Origin: Planctomycetaceae bacterium
GTDB taxonomy: Bacteria > Planctomycetota > Planctomycetia > Pirellulales > Thermoguttaceae
Assembly: GCA_021372005.1 (NCBI GenBank)
Contig: JAJFVC010000060.1
Location: forward strand, 1-64,000
Direction: 5' to 3'
Length of the DNA: 64,000 nucleotides
Part shown: positions 1 through 9,183 of the stretch, piece after piece
How positions within the stretch are numbered: position 1 is the first letter of the stretch
Layout of the letters: the number at the start of each line of letters is the position of its first letter
Notes under the pieces: generated by a model
What the model was told of the DNA's origin: nothing
The model's input: only the letters and a program-made list of their open reading frames with translations
Databases searched by the model: none
Program-made: the position numbers and the translations under genes

Positions 1-2
1 TG

Positions 3-1145
3 TTGGCGGCGCTGCTCTGGGTGTCGATGGGCGCCCAGCAACGCACGCCCAACTTCATCGTCAACACGCCCGACCCAGCCTTCGCCAAGCAGGTGGCTCA
101 AGCGGCCGAGCAATATCGCCGCGATCTGGCCGTCGCGTGGACCGGCCAGGCGATGCCCGACTGGTCGCGGCCGTGCCAAATGACCGTGCAAATCGGCGGT
201 GGGGCCGGCGGCGCCACGACATTCGTCTTCGAGCGCGGCGAAGTTTTTAATTGGCAAATGACGATCCAAGGCTCGCGCGAGCGGATTTTGGACTCCGTGC
301 TCCCGCACGAAATCACGCACATGGTTTTCGCCAGCCATTTTCGCCGTCCGCTGCCACGTTGGGCCGACGAAGGCGGCGCCACCAGCGTCGAACATTGCAG
401 CGAATTAAACAAACATCGCACGATGCTCCGGCAGTTTTTGACGACCGGCCGCGGCATCGCCTTCGACCAAATGTTCGCCATGACCGAATATCCGAGCGAC
501 ATCATGCCGCTCTACGCCCAAGGCTACTCGCTGGCCAACTTTTTGATTCAGACCGGCGGCCGACGCACGTTCGTCGATTTCCTCGGCGACGGGCTCGAAA
601 GCGAAGACTGGCCCAGCGCGGTTCAACGCCACTATGGAATCCAAAATCTCGCCGCATTGCAAAACACCTGGCTCGCGTGGGTCCGTCAGGGCTCGCCGAA
701 CCTACCGCCGCACGAAACGAAACCGGCCGAACAGGGTCCGATGCTCGCCGCCGCCACCGCCTCTCAAAGGCCTCGGCCCGCGCCTAACCTGATCTATCAT
801 CTGCACGATCGGCAACCGCAGGCCGTGCCGTTGGCCGCCATGGTCCCCGTGCAACTCGCCTCGGCACAGTCGACGACGCCTCGCAGTCAGCCCGTTGCCA
901 CCGCCGATGCGTTGGCCAGCACGATCGAACTTCGACCGGCCCAAAACGCCCGATGGATCGATCCGTCACCCAAATCGTCCGCAAGCGAAACAACGCCGAA
1001 CGCCGTCCCAACCGCTTCGGTCGCCGCAACGTCCCCGTCCGGCTGGCGTCTGTCGGGTCAACCGGCCGCCGCCGATTCATCCACCACCACGCAGGTCGCT
1101 CATCCTCAGCCGCTCGAACAACCCCGGCAAACAATTTTGCGCTAA
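3..1145 (+). CDS. Secreted gluzincin-type metallopeptidase, 5' end probably outside window
   Basis: Reads as a secreted zinc peptidase of the MA clan. The visible N-terminus is a hydrophobic stretch that looks like the end of a signal peptide. The first codon in frame is TTG at the window edge, so the true start probably lies upstream. The zinc motif HEITH is at about residues 102-106. The following WADEG supplies the likely third ligand, as in peptidase MA-like proteins. After about residue 235 the protein becomes a long Pro/Ala/Thr/Ser-rich tail, probably a disordered or wall-spanning region. The stop lies 3 nt before the rtcB start, so the two genes are probably co-transcribed. The substrate cannot be inferred. 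Confidence 0.7.
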   Translation: MAALLWVSMGAQQRTPNFIVNTPDPAFAKQVAQAAEQYRRDLAVAWTGQAMPDWSRPCQMTVQIGGGAGGATTFVFERGEVFNWQMTIQGSRERILDSVLPHEITHMVFASHFRRPLPRWADEGGATSVEHCSELNKHRTMLRQFLTTGRGIAFDQMFAMTEYPSDIMPLYAQGYSLANFLIQTGGRRTFVDFLGDGLESEDWPSAVQRHYGIQNLAALQNTWLAWVRQGSPNLPPHETKPAEQGPMLAAATASQRPRPAPNLIYHLHDRQPQAVPLAAMVPVQLASAQSTTPRSQPVATADALASTIELRPAQNARWIDPSPKSSASETTPNAVPTASVAATSPSGWRLSGQPAAADSSTTTQVAHPQPLEQPRQTILR

Positions 1146-1148
1146 GCC

Positions 1149-2612
1149 ATGTCCAAACAAGGCTACGCGGGCCCGCTGGAGCAAATCGACGAGTGTTGTT
1201 GGCGCATTCCCGTCGAGTACAAAACAGGGATGCGCGTCGAAGGCCGCATTTTCGCGGACCAACGGCTTCTCGACCAAATCCGCAGCGACCAGGCACCCGA
1301 GCAGGTGGCCAACGTCGCGTTCCTGCCGGGCATCCAAATGGCCAGCCTCGCCATGCCCGACATCCACTGGGGCTACGGTTTTTGCATCGGCGGCGTCTCG
1401 GCCACCGATCCCGAACGGGGCGGCGTGATTTCGCCGGGCGGCGTGGGCTACGACATCAACTGCGGCGTCCGACTGGTTCGGACCAATCTGCGGCGAGAGG
1501 ACGTGCAGCCGCGGATCGAAGCGCTCATGAACGTCCTATACCGCCGCATTCCGGCCGGCGTGGGCCAGGGTGGTCCCTTTTTGTTCGGCGGCTGCGAATT
1601 GGAGCAACTCCTGGCCGAAGGCTCTCGCTATCTCGCCACGCGCGGTTGGGCCACCGACGACGATCTGGATCGGACCGAGGCCGGCGGCTGCCTGCCCGAC
1701 GCCCGACCCGATTGCGTCAGCCCGCGGGCCATGCAACGCGGCGGCGATCAGTGCGGCACGCTCGGCTCCGGCAACCATTTCTTGGAGCTCCAGGTGGTCG
1801 AGGAGATCGTTGACTCCGAGGCCGCCCGGGCCATGGGGCTCGAGCTGGGACAGCTCTGCGTCATGATCCATTCCGGCTCACGGGGGCTCGGCTACCAAGT
1901 GTGCGACGACGCGCTCACGGCGATGCGCAAAACGCCGGCCAAGTACGGCATCGATCTGCCCGACCGCCAGTTGGTCTGCGCGCCGGTCGAGAGCCCCGAA
2001 GGTCAGGCCTATCTGGGCGCGATGCGTGCGGCGGCCAACTACGCCTGGGCGAATCGTCAACTGCTGATGTGGCAGACCCGCGAAGTGTTTGAGGAGTTTT
2101 TCGGCCGCTCGTGGTCGTCACTCGACATGCAGTTGGTCTACGACGTGGCCCACAACATCGCCAAAATGGAGGAGCACGAGGTGGAAGGCCGACGCCGCCG
2201 GCTGTGCGTCCACCGCAAAGGCGCAACCCGCGCACTGCCGCCCGGCCACGCAGATCTGCCCGAAGCCTACCGCGCCGTCGGCCAACCGGTGCTGATTCCC
2301 GGCGACATGGGCCGCGCCAGTTGGCTGTTGGCCGGCCAGCCCGGCAGCATGATCCGCTCGTTCGGCTCAAGCTGTCACGGCGCCGGACGGGTCATGAGCC
2401 GCACGGCGGCGGTCCAAAACGCCCAGGGTCGGCGAATCGACCGCGAATTGGCCCAACAAGGCGTCGTGGCCAAATGTCGCAACTGGAAAGGGCTGGCCGA
2501 GGAGCAACCGGCGGCCTACAAAGACGTCAGCCTGGTGGTCGACGTCGTCCACCGAGCCGGCCTGGCCCGCAAAGTCGCCCGGCTGCGCCCGATCGGCGTC
2601 GTCAAAGGCTGA
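1149..2612 (+). CDS. rtcB: RtcB-type RNA-splicing ligase (3'-phosphate/5'-OH RNA ligase)
   Basis: Cytoplasmic GTP- and Mn-dependent ligase that joins RNA 2',3'-cyclic phosphate or 3'-phosphate ends to 5'-OH ends, in RNA repair or tRNA healing. The 487-residue length is normal for the family. Family motifs are present: DIHWGYGF at about residue 72, GVGYDINCGVRL with the metal-binding Cys at about 105, GSGNHFLE, IHSGSRGLG, HNIAKMEEH, and HRKGATRALPPGH near residue 355, which holds the histidine that accepts GMP. A late GSSCHGAGR motif is also present. The ATG follows the peptidase stop by 3 nt and has no clear Shine-Dalgarno sequence, suggesting coupling. No RtcR regulator, RtcA cyclase or archease gene is seen nearby. 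Confidence 0.95.
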   Translation: MSKQGYAGPLEQIDECCWRIPVEYKTGMRVEGRIFADQRLLDQIRSDQAPEQVANVAFLPGIQMASLAMPDIHWGYGFCIGGVSATDPERGGVISPGGVGYDINCGVRLVRTNLRREDVQPRIEALMNVLYRRIPAGVGQGGPFLFGGCELEQLLAEGSRYLATRGWATDDDLDRTEAGGCLPDARPDCVSPRAMQRGGDQCGTLGSGNHFLELQVVEEIVDSEAARAMGLELGQLCVMIHSGSRGLGYQVCDDALTAMRKTPAKYGIDLPDRQLVCAPVESPEGQAYLGAMRAAANYAWANRQLLMWQTREVFEEFFGRSWSSLDMQLVYDVAHNIAKMEEHEVEGRRRRLCVHRKGATRALPPGHADLPEAYRAVGQPVLIPGDMGRASWLLAGQPGSMIRSFGSSCHGAGRVMSRTAAVQNAQGRRIDRELAQQGVVAKCRNWKGLAEEQPAAYKDVSLVVDVVHRAGLARKVARLRPIGVVKG

Positions 2613-2675
2613 ACGACGAATCGCCCGCGGGGCCTGCTTGTAAACGTTCGGCCTCCGAGGTATAAGGATGGGGCC

Positions 2676-3251
2676 ATGCGAACCACTCGACTCGGTATTT
2701 TTCTGGCGGCGGTGATTTTCGGGCTCCTGATGTTTTTCCCCAGTTCGGGCTGCAACGGAGATGGAAAAATGACTCTCCAATTGACCAGTGCGGCGTTCAC
2801 CCAGGGCCATCCGATTCCGAAAAAATACACCGGCGACGGCGAGGACGTTTCGCCGCCATTGGCATGGACCGGCGCGCCCGAAGGGACCAAGGAACTCGTC
2901 CTGATCTGCGACGACCCCGACGCCCCGACCGACGAGCCGTGGGTGCATTGGGTCCTCTACAAAATCCCCGCCGACGCCAAAAGTCTGGGCGAGGGCGTGC
3001 CGCGCAAACCGCACCTGAAAGATCCGCACGGCGCCGTACAAGGCCGAAACTCCTGGCCGGCCGGCGAAAACCTCGGCTATCGCGGCCCCAAACCGCCGCC
3101 GGGCCACGGCGTCCATCACTACTATTTCAAACTGTACGCGCTGGACTCGCCGATCCACGCCGACGCCGGACTCGACAAGCGAGCCGTCCTGGAAGCGATC
3201 CACGACCACATCCTCGCCGAGGGCGCGCTGATGGGAACCTACCAGCGGTGA
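2676..3251 (+). CDS. YbhB/YbcL-family (PEBP) lipoprotein
   Basis: Phosphatidylethanolamine-binding-protein fold of the bacterial YbhB/YbcL type, 191 aa. The N-terminus is a hydrophobic signal of about 25 residues ending in SSGC, a plausible lipobox, so the mature protein is probably lipid-anchored. The core carries family motifs: YTGDGEDVSPPLAW, CDDPDAP, WVHWVLYKIP and the C-terminal HHYYFKLYALD. The biochemical role of bacterial PEBPs is poorly defined. AAGGA lies about 8-12 nt before the ATG. The gene follows rtcB by 63 nt on the same strand and ends 3 nt from the convergent epimerase gene. Confidence 0.85.
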   Translation: MRTTRLGIFLAAVIFGLLMFFPSSGCNGDGKMTLQLTSAAFTQGHPIPKKYTGDGEDVSPPLAWTGAPEGTKELVLICDDPDAPTDEPWVHWVLYKIPADAKSLGEGVPRKPHLKDPHGAVQGRNSWPAGENLGYRGPKPPPGHGVHHYYFKLYALDSPIHADAGLDKRAVLEAIHDHILAEGALMGTYQR

Positions 3252-3254
3252 CGC

Positions 3255-4193
3255 CTACGCGATCCGCCGGTAATAATCGATCGACCGCTTCAGCCCCTCT
3301 TCAAAATCCACTTGCGGCTCGTATTTCAGCAGTGTCCGAGCCAGCGTGATGTCGGCCTGGCTTTCACGCACGTCGCCGGCCCGCGGCGGCTCGAACTTCG
3401 GCTGCACCTTCAAGCCCAACTGCCGATTGAGCGCCTCCAAAAGTTTCAGCAGGTCGATCGAGCGCCCGTCCGCGGCGTTGATCGTCCGGCCCGCCACGTT
3501 CGGCGCATCGGCCGCCAACAGATTCGCATGGACCACGTTGGCCACGAACGAAAAGTCGCGCGATTGATGGCCGTCGCCGTAGATGACCGGCGAACGACCG
3601 GCCAACATCGCCGTGATGAACAGCGGAATGACCGCCGAGTACTGACTGTGCGGATCTTGACGCGGGCCGAACACGTTGAAATACCGAATAGCGACCGTCT
3701 CCAATCCAAAGCTCGAATAAAACGCCTGGCAGTACAACTCGCCGGCCAATTTGGCCGCGGCATACGGCGACAGCGGATTCGGCAGATCGGTCTCACGCTT
3801 GCTGGCGGTCGGTCGGTCGCCGTAAGCCGCGCTGCTGGCGGCATACACGACCCTGCGCACGCCCGCCCGTCGCGCGGCGTCCAGCACCGTGACGACGCCG
3901 GTCGTGCATGCGGCGTGGCTGGCCAGCGGCCGTTCGAGACTGGCCGGCACCGAGGCCAACGCCGCCTCGTGAAAGACACAATCGACTCCTTCCACCGCCC
4001 GGCCTACCGCGTCCGGATCCGTCACATCGCCTTCCAAAAACTCGATCCGATCGCGGAACGAGTCCATGTTCTCGAGTTTTCCGGTCGACAGATTGTCGAG
4101 CACGCGAACACGATCGCCGCGACGCACCAGCGCCTCGGCAATATGCGATCCAATAAACCCGGCCGCGCCGGTCACCAAAAATGTCCGCATCAT
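3255..4193 (-). CDS. NAD-dependent nucleotide-sugar epimerase/dehydratase (UDP-glucose 4-epimerase-like)
   Basis: Extended short-chain dehydrogenase of 312 aa, the size of GalE/WbpP-type enzymes acting on UDP-hexoses. The N-terminal Rossmann motif TGAAGFIGSH binds NAD. The catalytic Tyr-Lys pair is in PYAAAKLAGE, and YFNVFGPRQDP is the conserved segment after it. A GGAG ribosome site lies 6 nt before the first of two adjacent ATG codons. It converges with the PEBP gene and is followed at a distance by the glycosyltransferase operon on the other strand, which fits a role in supplying sugars for surface polysaccharide. Substrate specificity (4-epimerase, C2 acetylated or not) cannot be read from the sequence. 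Confidence 0.85.
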   Translation of the reverse strand: MMRTFLVTGAAGFIGSHIAEALVRRGDRVRVLDNLSTGKLENMDSFRDRIEFLEGDVTDPDAVGRAVEGVDCVFHEAALASVPASLERPLASHAACTTGVVTVLDAARRAGVRRVVYAASSAAYGDRPTASKRETDLPNPLSPYAAAKLAGELYCQAFYSSFGLETVAIRYFNVFGPRQDPHSQYSAVIPLFITAMLAGRSPVIYGDGHQSRDFSFVANVVHANLLAADAPNVAGRTINAADGRSIDLLKLLEALNRQLGLKVQPKFEPPRAGDVRESQADITLARTLLKYEPQVDFEEGLKRSIDYYRRIA

Positions 4194-4434
4194 CGTGTTC
4201 TCCAGGGACTAAAAGTCAATCAAGATTGTACCAAGCCGACCCGACCCCAAAAATACGGACTGGCGGCGTCACTAAATTATGATTACTAACAAAGTCCTTC
4301 GCAAGGGGGAGCTTTTTCCCCAATCCCCAAGCCGCCGCACCGCCGCCTGCGTCTCTGGTGCTGGACCGCGCAATCGAGTAAACTGTCGTGGCTTTTCCTT
4401 CGGTCCACAGTCCTCTGTTTTGCGGACTTTTCGC

Positions 4435-4857
4435 ATGAAAACCCACCGGCAAGTCCTCACATTCACCACCCCGCGACGGGTCGAGTTCCTCAACATCACG
4501 CCGCAAGTCGAGGCGGCCGTGGTCGGCAGCGGAATTCGTGAAGGGCTGTGTCTGGTTAATGCGATGCACATCACGGCCAGCGTGTTCATCAACGACGATG
4601 AGCCCGGTCTGCACGAAGATTACGCCCGGTGGCTCGAACAACTGGCGCCCTACGATCCGTCCCCACAAGCCTACCATCACAATCGAACCGGCGAGGACAA
4701 TGGCGACGCCCACCACAAACGGCAGATCATGGGCCGCGAAGTGGTCGTGGCCGTCACGGACGGCAAGCTGGATTTCGGCCCTTGGGAGCAGATTTTCTAT
4801 GGCGAGTTCGATGGTCGCCGTCCCAAGCGCGTGCTGATCAAAATCATTGGTGACTGA
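4435..4857 (+). CDS. YjbQ family protein (UPF0047)
   Basis: Small cytoplasmic protein of 140 aa matching the YjbQ/UPF0047 family, which has been reported to give weak thiamine-phosphate synthase activity; its real role is uncertain. Family motifs: [14 protein letters not shown] near the middle, then [16 protein letters not shown] with the conserved His/Asp cluster, then the [15 protein letters not shown] ending. The ATG at 4435 is chosen because the homologous region starts there; the longer in-frame extension back to 4279 has no family character. It stands between the epimerase (opposite strand) and the glycosyltransferase operon, without close partners. Confidence 0.85.
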   Translation: MKTHRQVLTFTTPRRVEFLNITPQVEAAVVGSGIREGLCLVNAMHITASVFINDDEPGLHEDYARWLEQLAPYDPSPQAYHHNRTGEDNGDAHHKRQIMGREVVVAVTDGKLDFGPWEQIFYGEFDGRRPKRVLIKIIGD

Positions 4858-4921
4858 CCGCCCGCAACGACGCATTCCTGCCATTCGACGCCGTTTCGCC
4901 AAAACGCCCACTCAACTGCTC

Positions 4922-4951
4922 TTGACCCCTTTCGGTCTCTCTGAGTATAGT
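4922..4951 (+). promoter_or_regulatory. Sigma70-type promoter for the glycosyltransferase operon
   Basis: TTGACC at 4922-4927 and TATAGT at 4946-4951 are separated by 18 nt. Transcription would start near 4958, about 70 nt before the ATG at 5031. Five of six bases match consensus in each box. Confidence 0.5.
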
Positions 4952-5030
4952 GCCGCATCTTGTTGGGCCGGGGTCGAGCCGACGACCCATTCCCAAAACC
5001 GCCGGCCAGCCAATACCACGAGCTCTTTCG

Positions 5031-6674
5031 ATGAGTAGTGCGATGGGGCATTTTGCTTTCTTGGAACCAACGCCCAACGACTTCCCCAATCATCTCGCCG
5101 CCGCCCAGGCCGAATCCTTCCGGTTGCCTTCGTCGCGGTGGGTGCTTTGTGCGTTGTTGTTGGCTTGCCTTCTGCCGCGAGCTTGGATGGCGCTGCGCAT
5201 CCCGAGCGTCTGTCCCGACGGCGTCTTGTACGTCCGACTCGCGCAGGCCATCGACCAGGGCAACTTTCGGGCGGTGTTTCAGGACGACATGAAGTTGAAC
5301 GTCTATCCGTTCTTGCTGGCGGCCATGCACCGTCTAGGCTTCGATTGGCAGACGGGCGGCGCGATTTGGGGCGTTTTGATTTCCAGTCTGGTCGTGCTGC
5401 CGCTCTGGGGCTGGGTTCACCGGCAATTCGACGACCGCGTCGCACTGGCGGCCTGCGTGCTCTACGCCGTGCATCCGAAAGCCATCGAATGGAGCCCGGA
5501 GCTGATGCGCGACCCGACTTTCTGGTTCCTCTTCACCCTGTCGCTGTACGTCTTGTGGCGCGCGGTCACCGAGTTGCGCTACGTCTGGTTTCTGGCCGCC
5601 GGCGCCTCGATGACGCTGGCCGCGATGACGCGCGTCGAAGGCCTGTTTCTTGCCGTCCCCTTGGGGCTCTGGACGTTCTGGCGTTGTCTTGCGCTGCCAA
5701 ACGGCCGATCGCGACGGCTCTTCGTCGCCATCGCCTGCGTCGTAGTTTTCCCGTTGCTGCTGGCGCTGGTCGATTTCGTTTGGACGTCCGGTCGTTCCGG
5801 CGAGACGATGATTCGCATCACCCCGCTTGCGCGCGCCCAAGCATGGGTCGCATCGCTGTGGGACGGCCAATCGGACGAAATCGCCGGCCGCCTGACCCTT
5901 GGCCGCATGATCCGGGTGTTCGTGCCCACGATGACGCGCGGCCTGTCGCCAATCTTTGCGCTGCTGATGTTCGGCGGCATCTGGGGCTGGCGCCGCGTCT
6001 GGAGCCGCCGCGATCACCAAACGCTTTTTTACGTCGCGCTGCTGGTTTTGGGCGGCATCTGGATCCAATTGTGGATCGATCGCACGATCTGTCCTCGCTA
6101 CGCCATGCCAATCGTGTTGATGGCCTCGCCTTGGGCCGCGTTGGGACTGCTGGCCCTGCTCGAACGCACCGCTCGGTTCGTGCGACGGTTTGACGCCCGT
6201 CGGACTGCGGCGATCGCCGCCGTGACGACGCTCCTCGCCGCGATCCTCGTCGCTAATTTGGCCATCGGCTTGACCTGCAACCAAAGTTATTTCAAAACGC
6301 GACGCGCCGAAGTCGCCGCCGGATGCTGGATTGACCAAAATCTCGCCAAGCCGCTGAACATCGTCGGACCGATCGGCGTCGCGTCGGTCATCGGATTTTA
6401 CGCCGACTGCGAGGACTCGTTCGCCACCTACCGCCGCGATGCTTCGGAATCGACGATCGTCGCCTTGATCCGAACCCACAAGGCCGACGTCGTGGTGTTG
6501 CGGCCCTCCAAACAACAGACGCCGCAGCAATGCCTCGCGCTGGCTCGCCGGATGCGCCGACAAGGGTGGTCTTCGATCGGCCCCGACGTGTTGCCCGACG
6601 CCCAAGATGAATTTTACTTGCTGGTCCGCACTCACCTGCTCAAAATCGCTCGACAGCCAAGGCCGCACCGTTAA
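5031..6674 (+). CDS. Multi-pass membrane glycosyltransferase (GT39/PMT-like)
   Basis: A 547-residue integral membrane protein with about ten or more hydrophobic helices, resembling ArnT/PMT-type transferases that use a polyprenyl-phosphate sugar on the outer face of the membrane. The first extracellular loop holds PDGVLYVRLA, with the acidic residue expected for the family. Further on are HPKAIEWSPELMRDPTFWF and TRVEGLF, typical of this fold. A soluble tail of about 130 residues ends the protein. ATG 5031 is used; ATG 5043 is an alternative. It is the first gene of an operon with the two glycosyltransferases that follow and has a promoter at 4922-4951. Acceptor and sugar are unknown. Confidence 0.75.
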   Translation: MSSAMGHFAFLEPTPNDFPNHLAAAQAESFRLPSSRWVLCALLLACLLPRAWMALRIPSVCPDGVLYVRLAQAIDQGNFRAVFQDDMKLNVYPFLLAAMHRLGFDWQTGGAIWGVLISSLVVLPLWGWVHRQFDDRVALAACVLYAVHPKAIEWSPELMRDPTFWFLFTLSLYVLWRAVTELRYVWFLAAGASMTLAAMTRVEGLFLAVPLGLWTFWRCLALPNGRSRRLFVAIACVVVFPLLLALVDFVWTSGRSGETMIRITPLARAQAWVASLWDGQSDEIAGRLTLGRMIRVFVPTMTRGLSPIFALLMFGGIWGWRRVWSRRDHQTLFYVALLVLGGIWIQLWIDRTICPRYAMPIVLMASPWAALGLLALLERTARFVRRFDARRTAAIAAVTTLLAAILVANLAIGLTCNQSYFKTRRAEVAAGCWIDQNLAKPLNIVGPIGVASVIGFYADCEDSFATYRRDASESTIVALIRTHKADVVVLRPSKQQTPQQCLALARRMRRQGWSSIGPDVLPDAQDEFYLLVRTHLLKIARQPRPHR

Positions 6675-6717
6675 ACAAAATCGGTTCACACGATTTCTTT
6701 TCCACGGAGGATCGCCC

Positions 6718-7950
6718 GTGAACAGACTCCTCGGCTTGTTGCGGAGACTGAGATGTCGTCCTGCCTGGGCCCTGGCCATTTTGGCCGCCTTGTTGGCCGT
6801 TCTCTTGCTGCAAACCTACCGGCAGGCCAACCGGCCCGAGGGCTACGACCTGACCAGCTATCTGCTTTCAGCCGACGCGCTATGGCATGGCGACAATCCG
6901 TACCAGACCGACACGCGGTATCCTTACATCTATCCGCTGTTCTTCGCGATGACGATGATTCCGCTGGCCATGGTGCCCTATGGATTGGCCAACTTCGTCT
7001 GGTTCGCGCTCAGCGCGACGGGCCTGATCGCAAGCTGCCTGATTTTGGTGCGGCTCGCCGCGGAAGAATTGAAAACCGACGTCGGATGGCATCTCGCCTG
7101 GCCGGGCTTGGCCATGTTTCTGATTCTATTTTCGCCGGTCCAAAACAACTTGCTCAACGGACAGGTCAACCTGCTCGTGTTGTTTTGCTGCGTTTTGTTC
7201 TTGCACGCTTTCATGAAAAATCACGACGTTGTCGCGGCCGCTTGGCTGGCGGCGGCCATCGCCATCAAACTACTACCGGTCGTCTTGCTGTTGTTCGTGC
7301 TGATGCGGCGCCGCTGGAAAGTTTTGCTGTGGGTTCCCGTGCTGACCGCCGCGTTCTGTCTGCTGCCTTGGGTGCTGGCGGGGAAAAACCTCTGGTCGCT
7401 CTACGGAAACTATCTCGACACATTTTTAATGTCGTCGCTGAAAAATCCCGGCGATCACAGCCGCGGCATGTTTTTCGGACTGCATGGAACGATCGCCTAT
7501 TTCCTGCCCGGTACGGCGTCGAGCTTGTGGACCAACCTGTTGGGATTGTCGACCGCCGCCTTCGTCATGCTCGCCGTCGACGTCGCCTCGAAACAGCCCG
7601 GTCGGCCGCGACGTGACGTATGGCCGTTTTGCGCCTATTTGCTGGGCTGCTTGCTGGCCTCGCCCATCGCCGAAACGCATCACTTGGTGTTCGCCGTGCC
7701 CGCCGCGTTTCTCATCGGCGTCAAATTGTGTTTCGACCGCGGTTGGGCAACCACCGTCGTCTGGACTTGGGCCGGCGTGTTCTTGGCGTGCTTCTGCATC
7801 TTCGGAAAACTCTACAAAACCTCCCCGTTCTACTTTGCAGCGCTAATGACGCTGGTGATTCTGCTGCTGTTGGCCGTTCGACGCTCCCCAACCGATCCGA
7901 TCGACGCGGACGCCACAAAAACGCCTTCGTGCAACACCGAATCGGCATAA
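6718..7950 (+). CDS. GT87/DUF2029 family membrane glycosyltransferase
   Basis: A 410-residue polytopic membrane protein of the DUF2029/GT87 type, which includes mycobacterial polyprenyl-phosphomannose-dependent mannosyltransferases. The signature region after the first helix reads DLTSYLLSADALWHGDNPY, with the catalytic-type Asp. PYIYPLFFA and GQVNLLVL are also typical. The start is the GTG at 6718 because GGAGG at 6706-6710 lies 7 nt upstream; the longer frame back to 6607 overlaps the previous gene. It follows the GT39-like gene by 43 nt and precedes the GT4 gene by 22 nt, so the three probably act on one surface glycan. Confidence 0.8.
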   Translation: MNRLLGLLRRLRCRPAWALAILAALLAVLLLQTYRQANRPEGYDLTSYLLSADALWHGDNPYQTDTRYPYIYPLFFAMTMIPLAMVPYGLANFVWFALSATGLIASCLILVRLAAEELKTDVGWHLAWPGLAMFLILFSPVQNNLLNGQVNLLVLFCCVLFLHAFMKNHDVVAAAWLAAAIAIKLLPVVLLLFVLMRRRWKVLLWVPVLTAAFCLLPWVLAGKNLWSLYGNYLDTFLMSSLKNPGDHSRGMFFGLHGTIAYFLPGTASSLWTNLLGLSTAAFVMLAVDVASKQPGRPRRDVWPFCAYLLGCLLASPIAETHHLVFAVPAAFLIGVKLCFDRGWATTVVWTWAGVFLACFCIFGKLYKTSPFYFAALMTLVILLLLAVRRSPTDPIDADATKTPSCNTESA

Positions 7951-7972
7951 TCGACCGCCCCTCTTCTCGCGC

Positions 7973-9094
7973 ATGACCACCGTAGACCCCAAAACCGTCG
8001 CGATCGTTTCGACCCAGCCATTCTGGCACGGCGGCGAAACCCAGGCCCAATTGCTCGCCGAGGGTCTGCGCCAACGCGGCATCCGGTGCTTGATCCTCGC
8101 CCGACGCGGTGGCGAGTTTGCCCGGCGCATGGCGCAATCTGGATTCGATGTGGTCGAGTTCGCTGGCCGCGGCTGGAATCTTGGGGCGGTGGTGCGCCTC
8201 CGCCGAGCGCTAAGACATTTTCGGCCCGACGTGCTTCACTACAACGATTCGCACGCCATGAACAGTGCGGGCCTGGCGTCGCTCGGGCTGTCGATTCCGC
8301 TGCGCGTCATGGCCCGCCGGGTCGATTTTCCAATCCATTCGGCTCGGCGTTATCGCTGGTTTTGCGACGCGGTGTTTTGCGTCTCCAACGCCGTGGCCCG
8401 GGCGTGCCGCGACGGCGGACTGCCGCCGGCGATGCTGCGCGTGGTCCACGACGGCGTCGATCCGTCGCGCGGCCCGTCCGGCGATCGTCGGCGAGGTCGC
8501 CAGTCGCTCGGTCTGGCGGACGATTCGCCGTTGCTGCTGGTCGTCGCCAAAATGACCGACCACAAGGGCCACCGGTTTTTGTTGGACGCCATGCCCGACG
8601 TGCTCGCCCGTTATCCGCGCGCGGTGCTGGCCCTGGCCGGCGACGGCGAACTGCTCGACGTGCTTCAAGAGCAGGCCCGGCGGTTGAACATCGCGTCCAG
8701 CGTCCGGTTTCTCGGCTACCGCGACGACGTGCCCGACTTGATCCGCGCGGCCGACGTGATCGTCCAGCCGTCGCACATGGAAGGGCTCTGTTCGACATTG
8801 ATCGACGCAATGTTCGCGCAGCAGACGATCGTGGCCTCCGCGGCCGGCGGCATCACCGACCTGCTGCTGGACGGCGTTCCCAACGATCAGCCGGTGGCCT
8901 GGACCGTTCCGCCGCGCGACCCCGCGGCGCTGGCCCGCGCGATCGTCGACGCGTTGGACGCCTCGCCCGACCGGCAAGCCCAACGACAACGCCGGGCCTG
9001 TCAGCGCGCCGAGTCGCTTTTTACGGCCGACTGCATGGTCGAATCGACGTTGGCCGCCTACCGCACGTGGCTGCAAAGACGCCGATCGGACTAG
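7973..9094 (+). CDS. Family 4 glycosyltransferase (GT-B fold)
   Basis: Cytoplasmic or membrane-associated retaining glycosyltransferase of 373 aa. The N-terminal half starts with IVSTQPFWHGGETQAQLLA, the glycine-rich acceptor-side loop of GT4 enzymes. FCVSNAVARAC and VVHDGVD lie at the domain boundary, and the C-terminal donor domain has VAKMTDHKGH, FLGYRDDVPDLIRAADVIV and QPSHMEGLCSTLIDAM, the EX7E-type region. It is the third gene of the glycosyltransferase operon and may add a sugar to the lipid-linked precursor. Its TAG stop at 9092-9094 lies inside the first bases of an intergenic repeat (9091-9182). Confidence 0.85.
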   Translation: MTTVDPKTVAIVSTQPFWHGGETQAQLLAEGLRQRGIRCLILARRGGEFARRMAQSGFDVVEFAGRGWNLGAVVRLRRALRHFRPDVLHYNDSHAMNSAGLASLGLSIPLRVMARRVDFPIHSARRYRWFCDAVFCVSNAVARACRDGGLPPAMLRVVHDGVDPSRGPSGDRRRGRQSLGLADDSPLLLVVAKMTDHKGHRFLLDAMPDVLARYPRAVLALAGDGELLDVLQEQARRLNIASSVRFLGYRDDVPDLIRAADVIVQPSHMEGLCSTLIDAMFAQQTIVASAAGGITDLLLDGVPNDQPVAWTVPPRDPAALARAIVDALDASPDRQAQRQRRACQRAESLFTADCMVESTLAAYRTWLQRRRSD

Positions 9095-9182
9095 GGCGCA
9101 TTTCACAAACCTGTAGCGCACTGATCGCTTTCGGAACCGTAGAATCACGCCATCGGTAACGCTACACGTTGGTGCGACACGC
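9091..9182 (+). repeat. 92-nt structured intergenic repeat, copy A
   Basis: This element matches 39389-39480 read on the minus strand, with about 77 identical positions in 93 aligned columns by hand alignment. Both copies are 92 nt, begin with CTAG and end with GTGCGACACGC. Internal complementarity includes TAGCG/CGCTA near the ends of the central part, a small hairpin around GATCGCTTTCGG, and a terminal GTGC/GCAC pair. Copy A fills the gap between the convergent GT4 and homospermidine synthase genes and contains the GT4 stop codon. It could be a REP-like element, a terminator or a 3'-UTR structure. Confidence 0.75.
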
Positions 9183-9183
9183 A

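Noticed and set aside
5334-6779. 481-codon open frame on the minus strand
   Set aside because: Antisense to the GT39-like membrane protein; composition (Arg/Gln/His-rich) is typical of a shadow frame in GC-rich DNA, and it has no ribosome site or family motif.
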